In this document: positions 1 to 11,209 of the stretch, piece after piece
How positions within the stretch are numbered: position 1 is the stretch's first letter
Layout: every line of letters starts with the position of its first letter
Assembly: GCA_918807975.1 (NCBI GenBank)
Contig: OU964920.1
Coordinates: 5,716,501-5,780,500, forward strand
Reading direction: 5' to 3'
Length of the DNA stretch: 64,000 nt
DNA from: Aplidium turbinatum
Taxonomy: Eukaryota > Chordata > Ascidiacea > Aplousobranchia > Polyclinidae
Notes under the pieces: model-generated
What the model was told of the DNA's origin: nothing
The model's input: only the letters and a program-made list of their open reading frames with translations
Database searches by the model: none
Translations under genes and position numbers: made by a program

Positions 1-1
1 A

Positions 2-262
2 ATTGTTCAAGGTAGACTGACAACTCCCACAGCAAGTGTCAATAAAAACAATCCATCACTTTGTATGGAATTGGAACAAACTGGTAACTCTCTTTCTGAT
101 AGTCAATTTTCTGGTAATGAAAATTTGGCTCACCCTATCGGTGAAGACTCGGGTTTTCACAGTACTGGTAGTTTCTCAAATGAGAATTCTGACTTGTTGC
201 ATTCCATTGATCAAGAACCATGTTCTGTGTTGTTGCCTTTAAAAGTACGATGTTGCCTTTAA
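2..262 (+). pseudogene. IL-17RA-like receptor tail fragment (left edge)
   Basis: The open frame entering from the left edge encodes the cytoplasmic tail of an IL-17 receptor-like protein. It matches the tail of the receptor at 3096-5570 (DNA about 4960-5191) with only about three base differences in some 230 bp. It keeps the DSGFHS motif. After the residues EPCSV it leaves the homology, runs through a short unrelated stretch (LLPLKVRCCL) and stops at 260-262, so it lacks the last ~125 residues of the paralogue, including the second DSG motif and the conserved C-terminal end. A short direct repeat containing TTGCCTTTAAAAGT sits at the break. It may be a truncated pseudogene or a receptor with an alternative tail; the rest lies outside the window. 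Confidence 0.75.
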
Positions 263-346
263 AAGTTTAGTTGTATTGTAGGCTCTGTGCAGTATGTTTC
301 ACAAATATGTATGAAGTCTCGCATTTTAAGTCTATTTAGATTAGTC

Positions 347-1330
347 CAGTGGTTCTCAACCTTTTTTTCTTTCGTGGCCCATTTTTCATTGCATAAAAAT
401 TCTGTGGCCCATTAAGTTTTTATATGAGAAAAAAACTACAAAATAAGTTTATAAACAAAAAACAGCAGAACATATTTCAAAGCGGATTACTTATTTAACT
501 GATCATTAGTGGGAGGCTTGCTCCTGAACATTGTCTACCAACATATGAATTTTGGGGGGAGGGGTTGAAGACGGCGCACAACGCGCACCACCTTCCACTT
601 CAAGATGGTTCCGAGCCTCTCACTTTAGCACTTCATCTGCATCAAAGTGGAAAACCCTGATTCACATAAATACATACTGCTGAAAGGCAGCAGGATTTTT
701 ATACATTTTTTACCGATACTTTAAGAAGCACACGCCCTTGCCCAAAACTCGCAAAGATAATGTCTCAAACATGTCTTTACAAGCAGAGTCGTAAATTCAT
801 GTTCTTTTTTCTCCGACTGACAAGATGTTGCAATATTTCAGACGATAAATTCGTGACCAAGTTATCTTCAATCACAGATGAAAGGGTTTCAAACATTGCA
901 AAATTTCCCTTCTCAGCCTTTCGTTTCCAGCTTCAAAGCTTTTGCACAAACGCATTTAGAGTGTCGATATAGTCAAGTACAGTTGTAGGCTATTCCTTCT
1001 TTGTAGCTTGAGATTTAAGCGGTTTAATTGGTCAAAAATATCAACTAAATAAGCAAGTTTAAACATGAAGGTACTATCCCTAAAGAAAGATTCCAATTCG
1101 TTCTTTCCTTGCATGTTCACAAATTCTTTTAATTCTTTCTATAGTTCAAAAACTCTTGCTAAAACATTGCCCTTTGATATCCAACAGACCCGAGTGCAGT
1201 AAAGTAAATATAAGTGTTCAGCATTCATCTCCGAGAATAATTTTCTGAATATAGCGGTTACAAAGTTTATCGCCTTAATTACTGTGTGTTGCAATAATTA
1301 GAATAATGATTGCCACTTTGCAACTAAAAA
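347..1330 (-). mobile_element. hAT (Charlie/ZBED5-like) transposon remnant
   Basis: The left end, CAGTGGTTCTCAACC, is a typical hAT terminal repeat. Reading the minus strand from about 1240 down gives decayed but recognisable C-terminal hAT transposase: residues like EHLYLLYCTRVCWISKGNV, then a LAYLVDIFDQLNRLNL block, as in ZBED5/FAM200-like transposases. In-frame stops interrupt it, for example just before KELKEF. No matching right terminal repeat is seen; the element seems cut off before the LINE at about 1347. It is dead. Confidence 0.7.
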
Positions 1331-1346
1331 CAGCAGCATCATTCAT

Positions 1347-2345
1347 TGTTACTACTATTCATCATCATCATTTTGTTCCTTCTTTGTATGGAGGGTTGGA
1401 TACAATGCGCCATTGTTCTCGACCATGAGCTGTGCGTACTGCACATTCATAAGTTAATTTTGTCCATTTTGTGATGTTTGTTGTCCAAATCATTCTTGGT
1501 CTGCCTTTACTTCTTTTACCGTTTATCTTCCCTTCTATTAATGATCTTTGTAATGAATTTTGCCTTATTGTTTGTCCGAAATACTTCAATTTTCTTCTTT
1601 TGACTGTTTGTAAGAGCATTTTGCTTGAATTGAATTTGGAGAGTACTTCATCGTTAGTGAACTTTTGTTTCCATGAAATTTTTAACATTTGCTTGTATGT
1701 CCAGAGCTTGAAGGCATCGATCCGTTTCTCCATTTTTTGTGACATTGTCCAAGTTTCGGAATTGTATAAAAGGGTCGACCAGATATAGCATTTTAATATC
1801 CTGAGACGAGTTGATAAATTTAAACGTTGATTGGTTAAAATATTTTTCATTTTTCCAAATGTAGTTCTTGCAATTTCTATCCGTCTAAGAATTTCATGGT
1901 CACACCTCCCATCTTCAGTTATTAAATGACCAAGATATGAAAAAGATTTTACTTTTTGTATAATTTCGTTGTCAATTATAATTTGGAGTACTGAAGTGTC
2001 TGGTGATTTTGAGATTATCATTGATTTGGTCTTTTTAGCGTTAATTTTCATATTAAATTCTTTACCAATTGAGTTAACATTGTCCAATATTTCTTGAAGA
2101 TCTTCTTGTGATTCAGCCAACAGAACAGTATCATCAGCATAGCGTAAATTTGTTATATTCAAGCCACCAACTTTTACTCACTCTTATATCATCAATGGAT
2201 CGAAAAATCATTTCTGTATATAAATTAAAAAGACATGGAGAAAGTACACATCCTTGGCGTACTCCACGCTTGATATCAATTCCTTTAGACAAATCTTTCT
2301 CCATGCGAATAAATGCTTTTTGATTCCAGTACAAATTGATAATAA
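1347..2345 (-). mobile_element. 5'-truncated LINE, reverse transcriptase C-terminal half
   Basis: A minus-strand frame of 264 aa (1368-2162) begins near the catalytic YADD box and continues through the KTK, FSYLGHLI and LLYNSETWT blocks to a C-terminal KLKYFGQTIR...GRPRMIW region. The overlapping frame at 2134-2334 holds the upstream GVRQGCVLSPCLFNLY motif, so one frameshift separates the two parts. Homology stops around 2345, a typical 5' truncation. The 3' end is followed by a TGATGATGA-like tail near 1350-1370. The arrangement resembles RTE/L2-type non-LTR elements, but I cannot assign the clade. A related 3' fragment lies at 54700-55023. Confidence 0.85.
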
Positions 2346-3070
2346 AACGGAAAGAGCCGTTTTAAGAGATCAGTTTTTTTAATTTTTGCGTGTAGGATAT
2401 AATCGTTCTTATTTCGTAACATTCCATGATCGTTGAAGTTGATGTAAAACCTTAATGGCGCATAACGCAATAATGTCAGGTTAGCTAGGTGATAATAGCG
2501 CAAGAGACGTCGTTAATGCAAGCAATATCTGCGACCAAGACCATTAAACACCTTTTCTTTTATCGGTTTTTGATTTAATTCTCACACATTGCGAACAAAA
2601 CAATGCGTTCTGTTGAATCATAATTGATTTCACAGCGGGGGAAGTCCTCGTTAAAAATAGCTTGTCTAATTTAGCTGGTTTACTTAATATTGCCGTGAAT
2701 AGTTACGTGCCTATTCCAGCAGCGTAAGTTACTCTACCATCTACTTTGAAATTTCTACACCGTACGAGAAAGCCATGCGATCAACTCCTGTTTTGCGGGC
2801 AAGAGCAACGTAGGCTATTTTTCGCTTTCGGCATTCTTTAAGTCCGTTTAAAATGATCAAAATTTCTTTTGCGAAGTGTTTTATTTTTGAAACACCACTT
2901 GTAATAACCATTTTTGGTGCCCCTCAACTATAAATTTACGGGGAGTGCCACCCCTCAGCCCCCCCCAAAAGTCGGCGCGTATGATGACATGAATAAGTAG
3001 CAATTTGTTTAATTTCATGTTTGCATTGGCTTGCATAAATACAGCATTTGTTCTCAGGTGGATTCATAGG
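2346..3070. other. intergenic stretch, no gene recognised
   Basis: Between the LINE fragment and the first complete receptor. I see no coding homology. A C-rich run near 2955-2970 next to GTGCCACCCCTC looks like the end of an unclassified DNA element. The promoter of the receptor at 3096 should lie here, but no clear TATA box or initiator can be named. Confidence 0.4.
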
Positions 3071-3076
3071 TTTAAG

Positions 3077-3088
3077 ATGACTATGTAG
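3077..3088 (+). promoter_or_regulatory. minimal upstream ORF (M-T-M-stop)
   Basis: A three-codon upstream ORF ends 7 bases before the receptor start at 3096. The context TTTAAGATG...TAG...ATG closely matches that in front of the receptor at 15269, where the uORF is M-P-L-I-stop. The shared layout suggests descent from a common leader. A role in damping translation is inference. Confidence 0.45.
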
Positions 3089-3095
3089 CTTGAAA

Positions 3096-5570
3096 ATGAT
3101 GTTCAAAGCATATTTTATAGTTGTAATTCTTTTCATGAAGACGTATGTCACTCACAGCCAAACTCACTGTATTCAAGATTGCTCCACAAGCAGTTTGCAT
3201 GTTGAAGATTACTCACCACATTTTGCTTCGTGCTCTATTCAGGCTCAAAGCTGTAAGTCAAATTTGAGTGATTTATTTCCAACTGCACCTCAGGAAAAAA
3301 CCACTGGAGAGGGTTGGTATTTGTATCCAGATCTAGATGACACTCAATATGAAAAGATTGCTTTAAACTTTTCATGGGGTCCACAACATGATGGAACAGT
3401 TAGATCTTTACATGGCTATCAAATCACCATGATTAGAAATGGTGAGATTCCACTGTCAGTATTTTTCTGTATCAACGACTCACTGGATTTCTTCAAACAT
3501 GTTTTTTTAACATATTATTATGATTGCTTCGGAACATCTTCAAATATTCAGTTTTTTCCTAACTTTTTACATGAAAGTTTTATCCAAGTGCAGATTCGGA
3601 GTCTCCCCACTCCTTTACATAATCTCGATGATCAATTTTTGTCAATAAGCATTTCAATTCCCTCATGTCTTGATCCAAGACTTGAAAATGTTTCAAAATG
3701 CCATCAATTGAAAGATTTTACATTGTCAGCAGGGAATGTTTCATGCACAAATCGTTCTGTTGAGATATTTTATAATGTACCATCGTTATTTGGAAACTTT
3801 GTAAACATCCTATTATTTGAAAACATCACAGCAGAAACAGTGCATGACGAAGAAATTTTGAACCAATCACCGACCAGTTATATTATTTATGTGCCTGAGA
3901 CCTTCAATCTCAATGGGAAGTTTTTAGTAAGACTTTCAGGGTCTTCTTTCAGTGTTCTGCAGAAGTCGACAGTTGTTGATTTCAGTAGCTGTGTCGATAC
4001 GTTTTTGTTGCCAGAAAACTTGTTGACAGCACTTATTGGAATACCTCTGATGATTGTACTTGCAATAATTATTGCAATAATATTTGTTCGTTGTCGTATG
4101 AAAAATGCTGACAAATCAGTGTCACCTTCATTGATTCATAAAGATCTTGGACAAACTCATAAAATTGAATCTGAAGAAAGCCTTCAATCACAAAACATTG
4201 CTGTAAAGAAAAAGATGGAAAAATTAGTTAAGGTTTATCTAATATTTTTAGACGAACATGCCAAACACAAGCAAACCGTTTTGGATTTTGCTAATTATCT
4301 GATCGGTGATTTAAAGTTTGATGTTGTAACAGAGTTTTATCAAAGACAAGCTATTGCTGAGGATCCAACTACTTGGATGGAGAAAAGTTTTACCACATCG
4401 GACAAAATATTAGTTATTTGGTCACCTGGAGCATCTAATGCATGGGAAAGATATAGGAATGGTGAAAATGATGAGCAAGATTTATTTACACCTGTTTTGA
4501 ATCATATATACAAAGACCTATTTCTAAACAAAAGTGTTGGAAAGTATTATTTTGGGTATTTTGAGTACTGCACACAAAATGATATTCCCAAGAAATTTAG
4601 AGAATTTCCTGCATTTCAGATAATGTCACAGTTTGAAAAGTTGTATTATCGCCTTAAAGAAGTTGAGATGTACATGCCAGGAGCTAGATTGACATCTGAT
4701 AAAATCACGTATGATCACTACCACGATGCTACTGACACATATGGTTCAAAGTTGTATACCTCCATAAAAAAAATGTGTGAATTTGTAAATAATAATCCTG
4801 ATTGGTATTTGAAGGAATGCGGTACTGGTAGCATTGAAGAACTATCTGCAAATTTCCTTTCTCGTAGAGTAAGTGATGGTGATTTGGAAATAAATGAACT
4901 TGCTATTTCACCCCCAGAGGAAATCACAGAAAATTCTTTAGATTCGATTTTTTCATTACAAATTGTTCAAGGTAGACTGACAACTCCCACAGCAAGTGTC
5001 AATAAAAACAATCCATCACTTTGTATGGAATTGGAACAAACTGGTAACTCTCTTTCTGATAGTCAATTTTCTGGTAATGAAAATATGGCTCACCCTATCG
5101 GTGAAGACTCGGGCTTTCACAGTACTGGTAGTTTCTCAAATGAGAATTCTGACCTGTTGCATTCCATTGATCAAGAACCATGTTCTGTGTTGAAGCCTTT
5201 TCCACCAGCTCCTGTATTCAATCAACAAGAAAGTAAAGCTGTGTCATTACCTTCTTGTGACAGTGGTATCGGAACGAGTTACCCTTTACAATTATCTGCT
5301 GCATATGATTCGCAACACAATCACGTTTCTGAAAATGCACCAAGAAAATACTTACTCAATGCAGCCACACACTTTGAAGCAGACAGCCATATGCCTGTAC
5401 CACACAGAGAACAAAATTTGTGTGATGTTGTGTCCCCATTGTCTGTTTCTCAATTGGGAACATTAAAGCATTTGCTCAGAAACAATGTCAAACAAAGGCC
5501 AAACATTGTTCCTGTGGATATGGATGAGCCTGATCCTATGAAATCACTTGCAGCCATCAACAATTTTTAA
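3096..5570 (+). CDS. IL-17 receptor A-like transmembrane receptor (intact, single exon)
   Basis: The uninterrupted frame encodes about 824 residues. Numbering from the ATG at 3096: signal peptide about 1-22; an ectodomain to about 308 with paired cysteines, N-glycosylation sites and the IL-17RA-like blocks ALNFSWG, YYYDCFG, QIRSLPTPL and SIPSC; one membrane helix about 309-332; and a SEFIR domain about 377-533 (VKVYLIFLDEH, TTWMEKS, KILVIWSPG). A long Ser-rich tail carries PEEITE, DSGFHS (DNA 5106-5123), DSGIGTS and the ending DPMKSLAAINNF. SEFIR domains are known to recruit Act1/CIKS-type adaptors through SEFIR-SEFIR contact, so this is probably a surface receptor for an IL-17-like cytokine. 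The frame also extends to a TTG at 3090, but the tandem ATGs at 3096 and 3099 are the realistic starts. The whole protein lies in one exon. Confidence 0.92.
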   Translation: MMFKAYFIVVILFMKTYVTHSQTHCIQDCSTSSLHVEDYSPHFASCSIQAQSCKSNLSDLFPTAPQEKTTGEGWYLYPDLDDTQYEKIALNFSWGPQHDGTVRSLHGYQITMIRNGEIPLSVFFCINDSLDFFKHVFLTYYYDCFGTSSNIQFFPNFLHESFIQVQIRSLPTPLHNLDDQFLSISISIPSCLDPRLENVSKCHQLKDFTLSAGNVSCTNRSVEIFYNVPSLFGNFVNILLFENITAETVHDEEILNQSPTSYIIYVPETFNLNGKFLVRLSGSSFSVLQKSTVVDFSSCVDTFLLPENLLTALIGIPLMIVLAIIIAIIFVRCRMKNADKSVSPSLIHKDLGQTHKIESEESLQSQNIAVKKKMEKLVKVYLIFLDEHAKHKQTVLDFANYLIGDLKFDVVTEFYQRQAIAEDPTTWMEKSFTTSDKILVIWSPGASNAWERYRNGENDEQDLFTPVLNHIYKDLFLNKSVGKYYFGYFEYCTQNDIPKKFREFPAFQIMSQFEKLYYRLKEVEMYMPGARLTSDKITYDHYHDATDTYGSKLYTSIKKMCEFVNNNPDWYLKECGTGSIEELSANFLSRRVSDGDLEINELAISPPEEITENSLDSIFSLQIVQGRLTTPTASVNKNNPSLCMELEQTGNSLSDSQFSGNENMAHPIGEDSGFHSTGSFSNENSDLLHSIDQEPCSVLKPFPPAPVFNQQESKAVSLPSCDSGIGTSYPLQLSAAYDSQHNHVSENAPRKYLLNAATHFEADSHMPVPHREQNLCDVVSPLSVSQLGTLKHLLRNNVKQRPNIVPVDMDEPDPMKSLAAINNF

Positions 5571-7756
5571 ATCATATAGTGTTGTAATTTTGTTGTATTA
5601 AATTGTGTTGACATGAGTTATGTTTTGAACTATTGTCACTTTTGTTCTACTGACACCTTATTTCAAAATGGAATAATCTTTTAATTTAATTCTGCTTATT
5701 TCATGTTGACTTTTAGTGATAGGCCACTTTATCATTCAGAATTTCGCATTTGTCTAAAAGCTAACCTGCATGTACTTGACAGAAATCGGAGCCCTACTAT
5801 AAAATAGCCTAGTCGCTTAATTTGTGCTGTGATTGATAAATATATTAGGCTAATGTGAGCAAGCTTTTATTGACCTAACAACACTTGACTGCAGAATTGT
5901 AGATTTTTTACATTAACTCAAACACAATACAAAATTAGCATTGTTATGTGGATGCGTCTACTTTAAGCACTTAAACTTGTGTACCTCTTTGTTGCAACTA
6001 GGGATAGTGAATTTAAAAAAATTTCAAATGCTTTGTTTCATTTTGGCACAAAATCCTTTGTTTTCATTTTGAAAGTAACATGATTTTGTTTTGTTGTACG
6101 TTTGACAGAAAAAAGTATTCATGCTTATTGCTTATGAGTCCCAGGCCTCGAAATTCATTTTTGTTGACGGCAGACAAACGTGTCCGGTCAGAGCAGCTAT
6201 CTCGGCGGACCAATTAAGTCTCACAGCGAACACCAGTTTTAGCGTCGATCGTCATGCTTAATCACTTTATCTTGATAATTCTTCGCCATTTGAGAACTAC
6301 AGGTACGGTTTAGAAGGATTTTTAAAATTTCAGAAATCAATCTGAAAGGCGTTCATCAGACCAACGACGTGCGCTTGAAGAGTCAAAGCGCCGTGTAACT
6401 GCTAAATACGCCGCATACCTGGTTAACTTCCACCGAACGAGGTCATGTGGCTTCTTGCGCTACAATGCTCTGGCCACGAGTTGGAAAAATTCTACACTGA
6501 CGCAGTGACGCTACTATTTTCTGCTGTGCAAAGTTTCACTAGGCTGTCTCACTGTAATACCCAAACTTAACAAATTTTGTTGCACCTTGCTGTAGTAGCC
6601 TACACCTATAATAATCTAATGTCGTAAGTAACCAACCTTGCCTTATCAATATTACTCAGAGATTAAAGCCAGACATTGTGACGTAAGACTTGAACTAAGT
6701 TGCGCTTGCTTAGTGTAGAAATACCAGTACTCCCATCGATTCTTAGCGAAGAATTCACCTTTGTTACACTGATTCAGCTTCTCCATCCAACAGCCATCTT
6801 TGTTACATTAAACATGCAAACTAAGAATCTAAAATTCTAAAACCTACCTGTTTTATCCAGAATTCTTACCAAAATCAGGTCATCTAAGCTTACAAACAAG
6901 GACTTGGCTTTATGGAAAAAATCCCTAGTAATCACATTTTAGCTGTTTTTTTTTGGCAATTGTCATTTTAAAGAGATGTAATGTACATTTAAGCCAAACG
7001 TTTGTAATGAAAACATCTTATAAGATCGCATCTTGGCAAAGCTTATCGATTGTGTTGTGGTTTATGCATATTGGTTCTAGCTGATGTTTTTAAATTGTAT
7101 CGTAAACTATTAATGTATTTATTTGATTCTCGTTTAACACCTTTTTCGCTCAATTTACTGTGGTGCCTGAAATATGGAAATGTCTTCATTGGTGTTGGAA
7201 AAATTTGTGTTTCTGCTTAGACTGTCACTACGTGCTTGACTTTACAACAATTAAATCACTTCATGTTTGTTTTTCTTCATGTTTTTTGACATCCAGTTTT
7301 TTACACGTTTTGTTATCTAAATTGGCAATACTATTTGCATTTAAATTCACTCTTTTGTTATGTGAGACCACTAAAGTACCGGTAGCCCTCATGTGGTGAA
7401 AAGAAATGGCTATGTGGTGTCAAATTTTAACTCTTTGCTAATTAAGGCCACTACAATGGCTCATAAACACGCCTGACAAGTCACACTCAGTGGAAAGCAA
7501 CTTCGTGAGCAAAATTACTGCTGTACAGCAATGTTGCATAATTCTGTAGCCAAATAGTTAAATATTATAAAAAATAATGTTGAATTGTTATCAAACTCTA
7601 TACCGGTATGCTATTAGAGTTAAATGACAGTATGTAAATTTTATTCCATTCATTCGTATTCATGTTTGACAATGTGTGCGTACACAAAAATGAATATATA
7701 TATAGTTTTTCTTTGTGATCTTTGAAATTTAAACTAGTGTGCAGATGTGTGCATAC
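5571..7756. other. 3' flank of receptor, no gene recognised
   Basis: This begins with the 3' untranslated region of the receptor; no clear polyadenylation signal is seen close to the stop. A terminus CAGGCCTCGAAATTC at 6142 matches the end of the element at 32234-33130, so a related transposon end lies here, but its partner was not found. The remainder is AT-rich without coding homology. Confidence 0.4.
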
Positions 7757-9705
7757 ACAGAAATGATTAAGAATGCATTTTAAATTTTTTCTTTAGCCTA
7801 TCTTATTTGGTTTTCTTTGCATTTTTGCCCCTAGTTGCGCCACTGCGCACTTTGGTGCTAATCTGGTGCTAATGGGCGCAAATCTACATTTCTGACTGAA
7901 ATTATTTGAACAAAATTTCTAAATGTATGTTTTTGGTGCCAAGGATTTCAAAAATAAAGTCAAAAATATCATTATATAAAATATACACTTAATTTTCTGT
8001 GTAGTGTATGACTTTGTGGTCTTGGACATAACTCCGGGCACCCAACTTCAAATGCCCCCAATTTTCTCAAGATTCAACCACTTTTTTGTCTGGCAACTTG
8101 CAATAGGCTTATAAATGCCTGATCTCACTGGGAGTAGAATGACTTTTAAGGATGTTTTTTTACGTAATGAGGAATTTCACTTTTAAGATTGCTCATATTA
8201 ATCATAATTTTTGAGTTCAACAAAGCATTTTTCATCTACAAAATATCTCGATAGCACTATTTTTGACTAAAAAAAGTTGTGAGAGCTTTTGAATAGTTAG
8301 TTAATCAATTGAAAAAGTTTGATGCAGTGTATTGCAAATAGAAACCGTTGCTAAAAAAAAAGTCAGCCAATGGGGCAAAAAGCTTACAAGCAGCATTTTT
8401 ATGTAAAGGCATCACAAATTTATGATTTAGTTCTGCAGCAGCAAATTCTGGAAACTTGTGGAATAAATCAGACATGAATCAAATGATGATAAAACTAAAA
8501 CAAAATTTTTAGAAGCAATTCCTATAAAAAAAAAACTCAATTGCTCACTTTGAAGCACCAATCTTGAACAATACAAAAACTATCAATTGTTTTGAAACAA
8601 CAATGTACTTGGTTAAAACAACAATTCAACTGAAAAAGGATGAAGGAATTTTTAGTGTCCTCCAAAAACTACTAGACACGAAGTAGATGAAGAAACGTCA
8701 AACTTTTCCATTGGCGATAGGCTACTTCCTTTTGGGAAAGCCAATCCATTTGTTTCTGAACTAGTTAATGGCCTGCATCCTGTAACATAGTCATCACGAC
8801 GGTTATCAGTAAAATCTCTATCTTACAGACTACAGAGTAATGAGCTAATCTCTTGCCAGTGCAAGTTTAAAATTTCAGGATGATGACATTTATGACTTTA
8901 CCTTACCATCAAAAATAAATCTGAGGTCTCTTTCTGTAATAAGCAAATGATATAAACATAATAAGCAAAATTCCTTTTTACCACCAGTGGCACTGAGTGC
9001 TGGTTCTTAATCTTCTTATTCTCCCCACACTTCTCAAAATGATGCCTAATAACTAAAAATTTATTTTCAATTGTGAGCTATTAGTAAGGCAATGGACAAA
9101 AGTGTTTTCAGTTGAAATAAAGACTTTCACCATCAGCATCATGGTTTCACAGTTCAAAAATGGGTGCTTTTGGCAAAAATGGAAATGTGTAGGCCTCTGG
9201 GGGCAAGGCATCCCATCATCTGAGAGCAAAATGGTTGCCATTTTCGGTTTTCTCCTGGTCAGAAATCAAGGGAAACAATGCAAGAGGCTAAAAAATTAGA
9301 AAATTTTTGATTTTTAAACAGGCCATTAATTTTTTTTTAAGATTTAAAACAACATTTTAGATTCATTGAATTGTTACCATGAACTAGTAATAGATTTATA
9401 ACTGCTGGGGATTGGGGAATCATAAGAAAATTGGGGGCATTTGATGTTGGGTGCCCCAAGTTATGTTTAAGACCACGTACAGTGTACACTAAGCATTTTG
9501 TGGTGTTTTGACCTCATTTTTGAAATCCTTGGCTCCAAAAACATACAATTAGACATTTTGTTTAGAAAATTTGAGTCAAAGATGTAAATTTGAGGCCAAT
9601 TTTGTGGCAAAAATGCAAATTTTCAATATGCGATTACTCGAAAACCAAATGATAGCCTAGAGAAAAAAGTTAAAATGCATCCTTAATCATTTCTTTTTAT
9701 TATCA
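7757..9705. mobile_element. DNA element with ~300-bp terminal inverted repeats
   Basis: The segments 7757-8080 and 9430-9705 are imperfect inverted copies. Matching blocks include GAAATGATTAAGAATGCATT at the left end with its complement at the right, AACATACATTT/ATACAATTAGACAT, and TTGGGGGCATTTGA with GGGCACCCAAC. The interior (8090-9420) has no recognisable transposase. It looks like a long-TIR non-autonomous element; exact ends, target-site duplication and superfamily could not be fixed. Confidence 0.6.
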
Positions 9706-11209
9706 AAATATCCAAAAATAAAAAAAAATCTGAGAGGTGAGGGTTTTCAGTTTTCTTGAAATTGGTTGAATTATAATGGAATGATCCTTTTGCAAACATC
9801 CTTCAGTCGATATGTAGTTGATCTATGACCAGTATTTTATTACCCTTATTCTTATTGCTCTCAATATTTTGTCGATATAGCCTATAAACCTAGTTAGTAC
9901 TCTTGTTATCGTTTATTCTTTGTGTTGTCTATGATGATGAAAGAGTTCAGCTGAAGTTATCTTTTGTTTCTACAGTATATATAACATGCATTATCTCATT
10001 TTTTTAAACAAAGTACTAATTTTCTTACACGAAAAAGACTAATCAGAAACGCAACGTTAAGAGAGATGCAGCTGGCGATGCTGTTCGTTTTTTTGTGCCG
10101 CTAATTGAATTGTGTTGCCTGGCAGCCATAGCTTTTATTCCTATTGACAATCTATGGGGCATGCATCCAAATCAATGTTCTACTGGACCAAAAAATGACA
10201 TTTTGACCTATTCTTCAAAATTCGTGGGTATCTTGCCCATGCCTGGTGTTTATAATGCAGGCTTTCCTACCAATGCCTATGCTTATGACCGTTTGTTACA
10301 AGTGATTGAGTAAAATGTAACCTTTAAAAAACGATAAATAATGTGAAGTGTATGTTGGAAAACTTGTCAAAAGTCGTGTTGACGAAATATTGGCAGAAAT
10401 TATACAACATGTGTACATTCATTAATATAGATCAAGGTTACTGTTTTAATTACTGTAATTTAAGTGATGTGTATTGTGTATGTTTCATTGTTTTGTATCT
10501 ATGTGCATTTTTCTTCATGACTTAAACATATCTTTCTTTAAATATTTCTGTGAAATCATTAAAATTGTATTTCAGATTACAATGTTTTTAATTAGTATTA
10601 TTGCACTGCTTGATATACTTTTATTTTTCTGGATTCAAGGTCTGCAGTCAGGTTTGAAAGGTTTTATTTTTTCAGGTAAAGCAGTGACTAGCATCGCAAA
10701 TGATAACTGGTTTCAACACAAAATTGTATCTGCATTTTATTTATTATCAATATTTTTCTATTAACCCTTTAATGGTTATTTAGTTCAAATCTGATCCCGA
10801 TTGAGGGTATTTTAAAGATAACTTTTGGCATTTTTAAAAATTTAGAGCGGCAACCGTAGGAATTCTTCAATCATTGTGTTTTATACTTTTAAGGACAATA
10901 AGAATGAATATTTTTTGATATACATGTTTTTTGACATACTTGTTTTTTTACAAGTTTACAAAAATATACCCAAAACTGCATTTGGGGGTCAAACTTTCTA
11001 AAGGCTTGTAATGGAGCGTTTCTAGTTCTTTAATGTTATTGGTAAGGGGGTTCAGCTTTGTTCATTGTCATTTTCTGTTAAAGCAGTTAAAGTCCAGAAT
11101 GTTAATTCACTTAGCAATTTTTTGGACAAATTTTATACATCAACATATACTTAAAGTTTTTGCAAAATAAAATTATTTTTATTGAAAATTCTTAAGTGTG
11201 ATAATTTCA
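9706..11209. other. AT-rich stretch with one unassigned ORF
   Basis: There is no recognisable family here. A 72-codon frame at 10095-10313 (+), with residues such as FIPIDNLWGMHPNQC, has a somewhat protein-like composition, but I could not match it to any domain. It may be a fossil transposase piece or chance. Confidence 0.3.
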
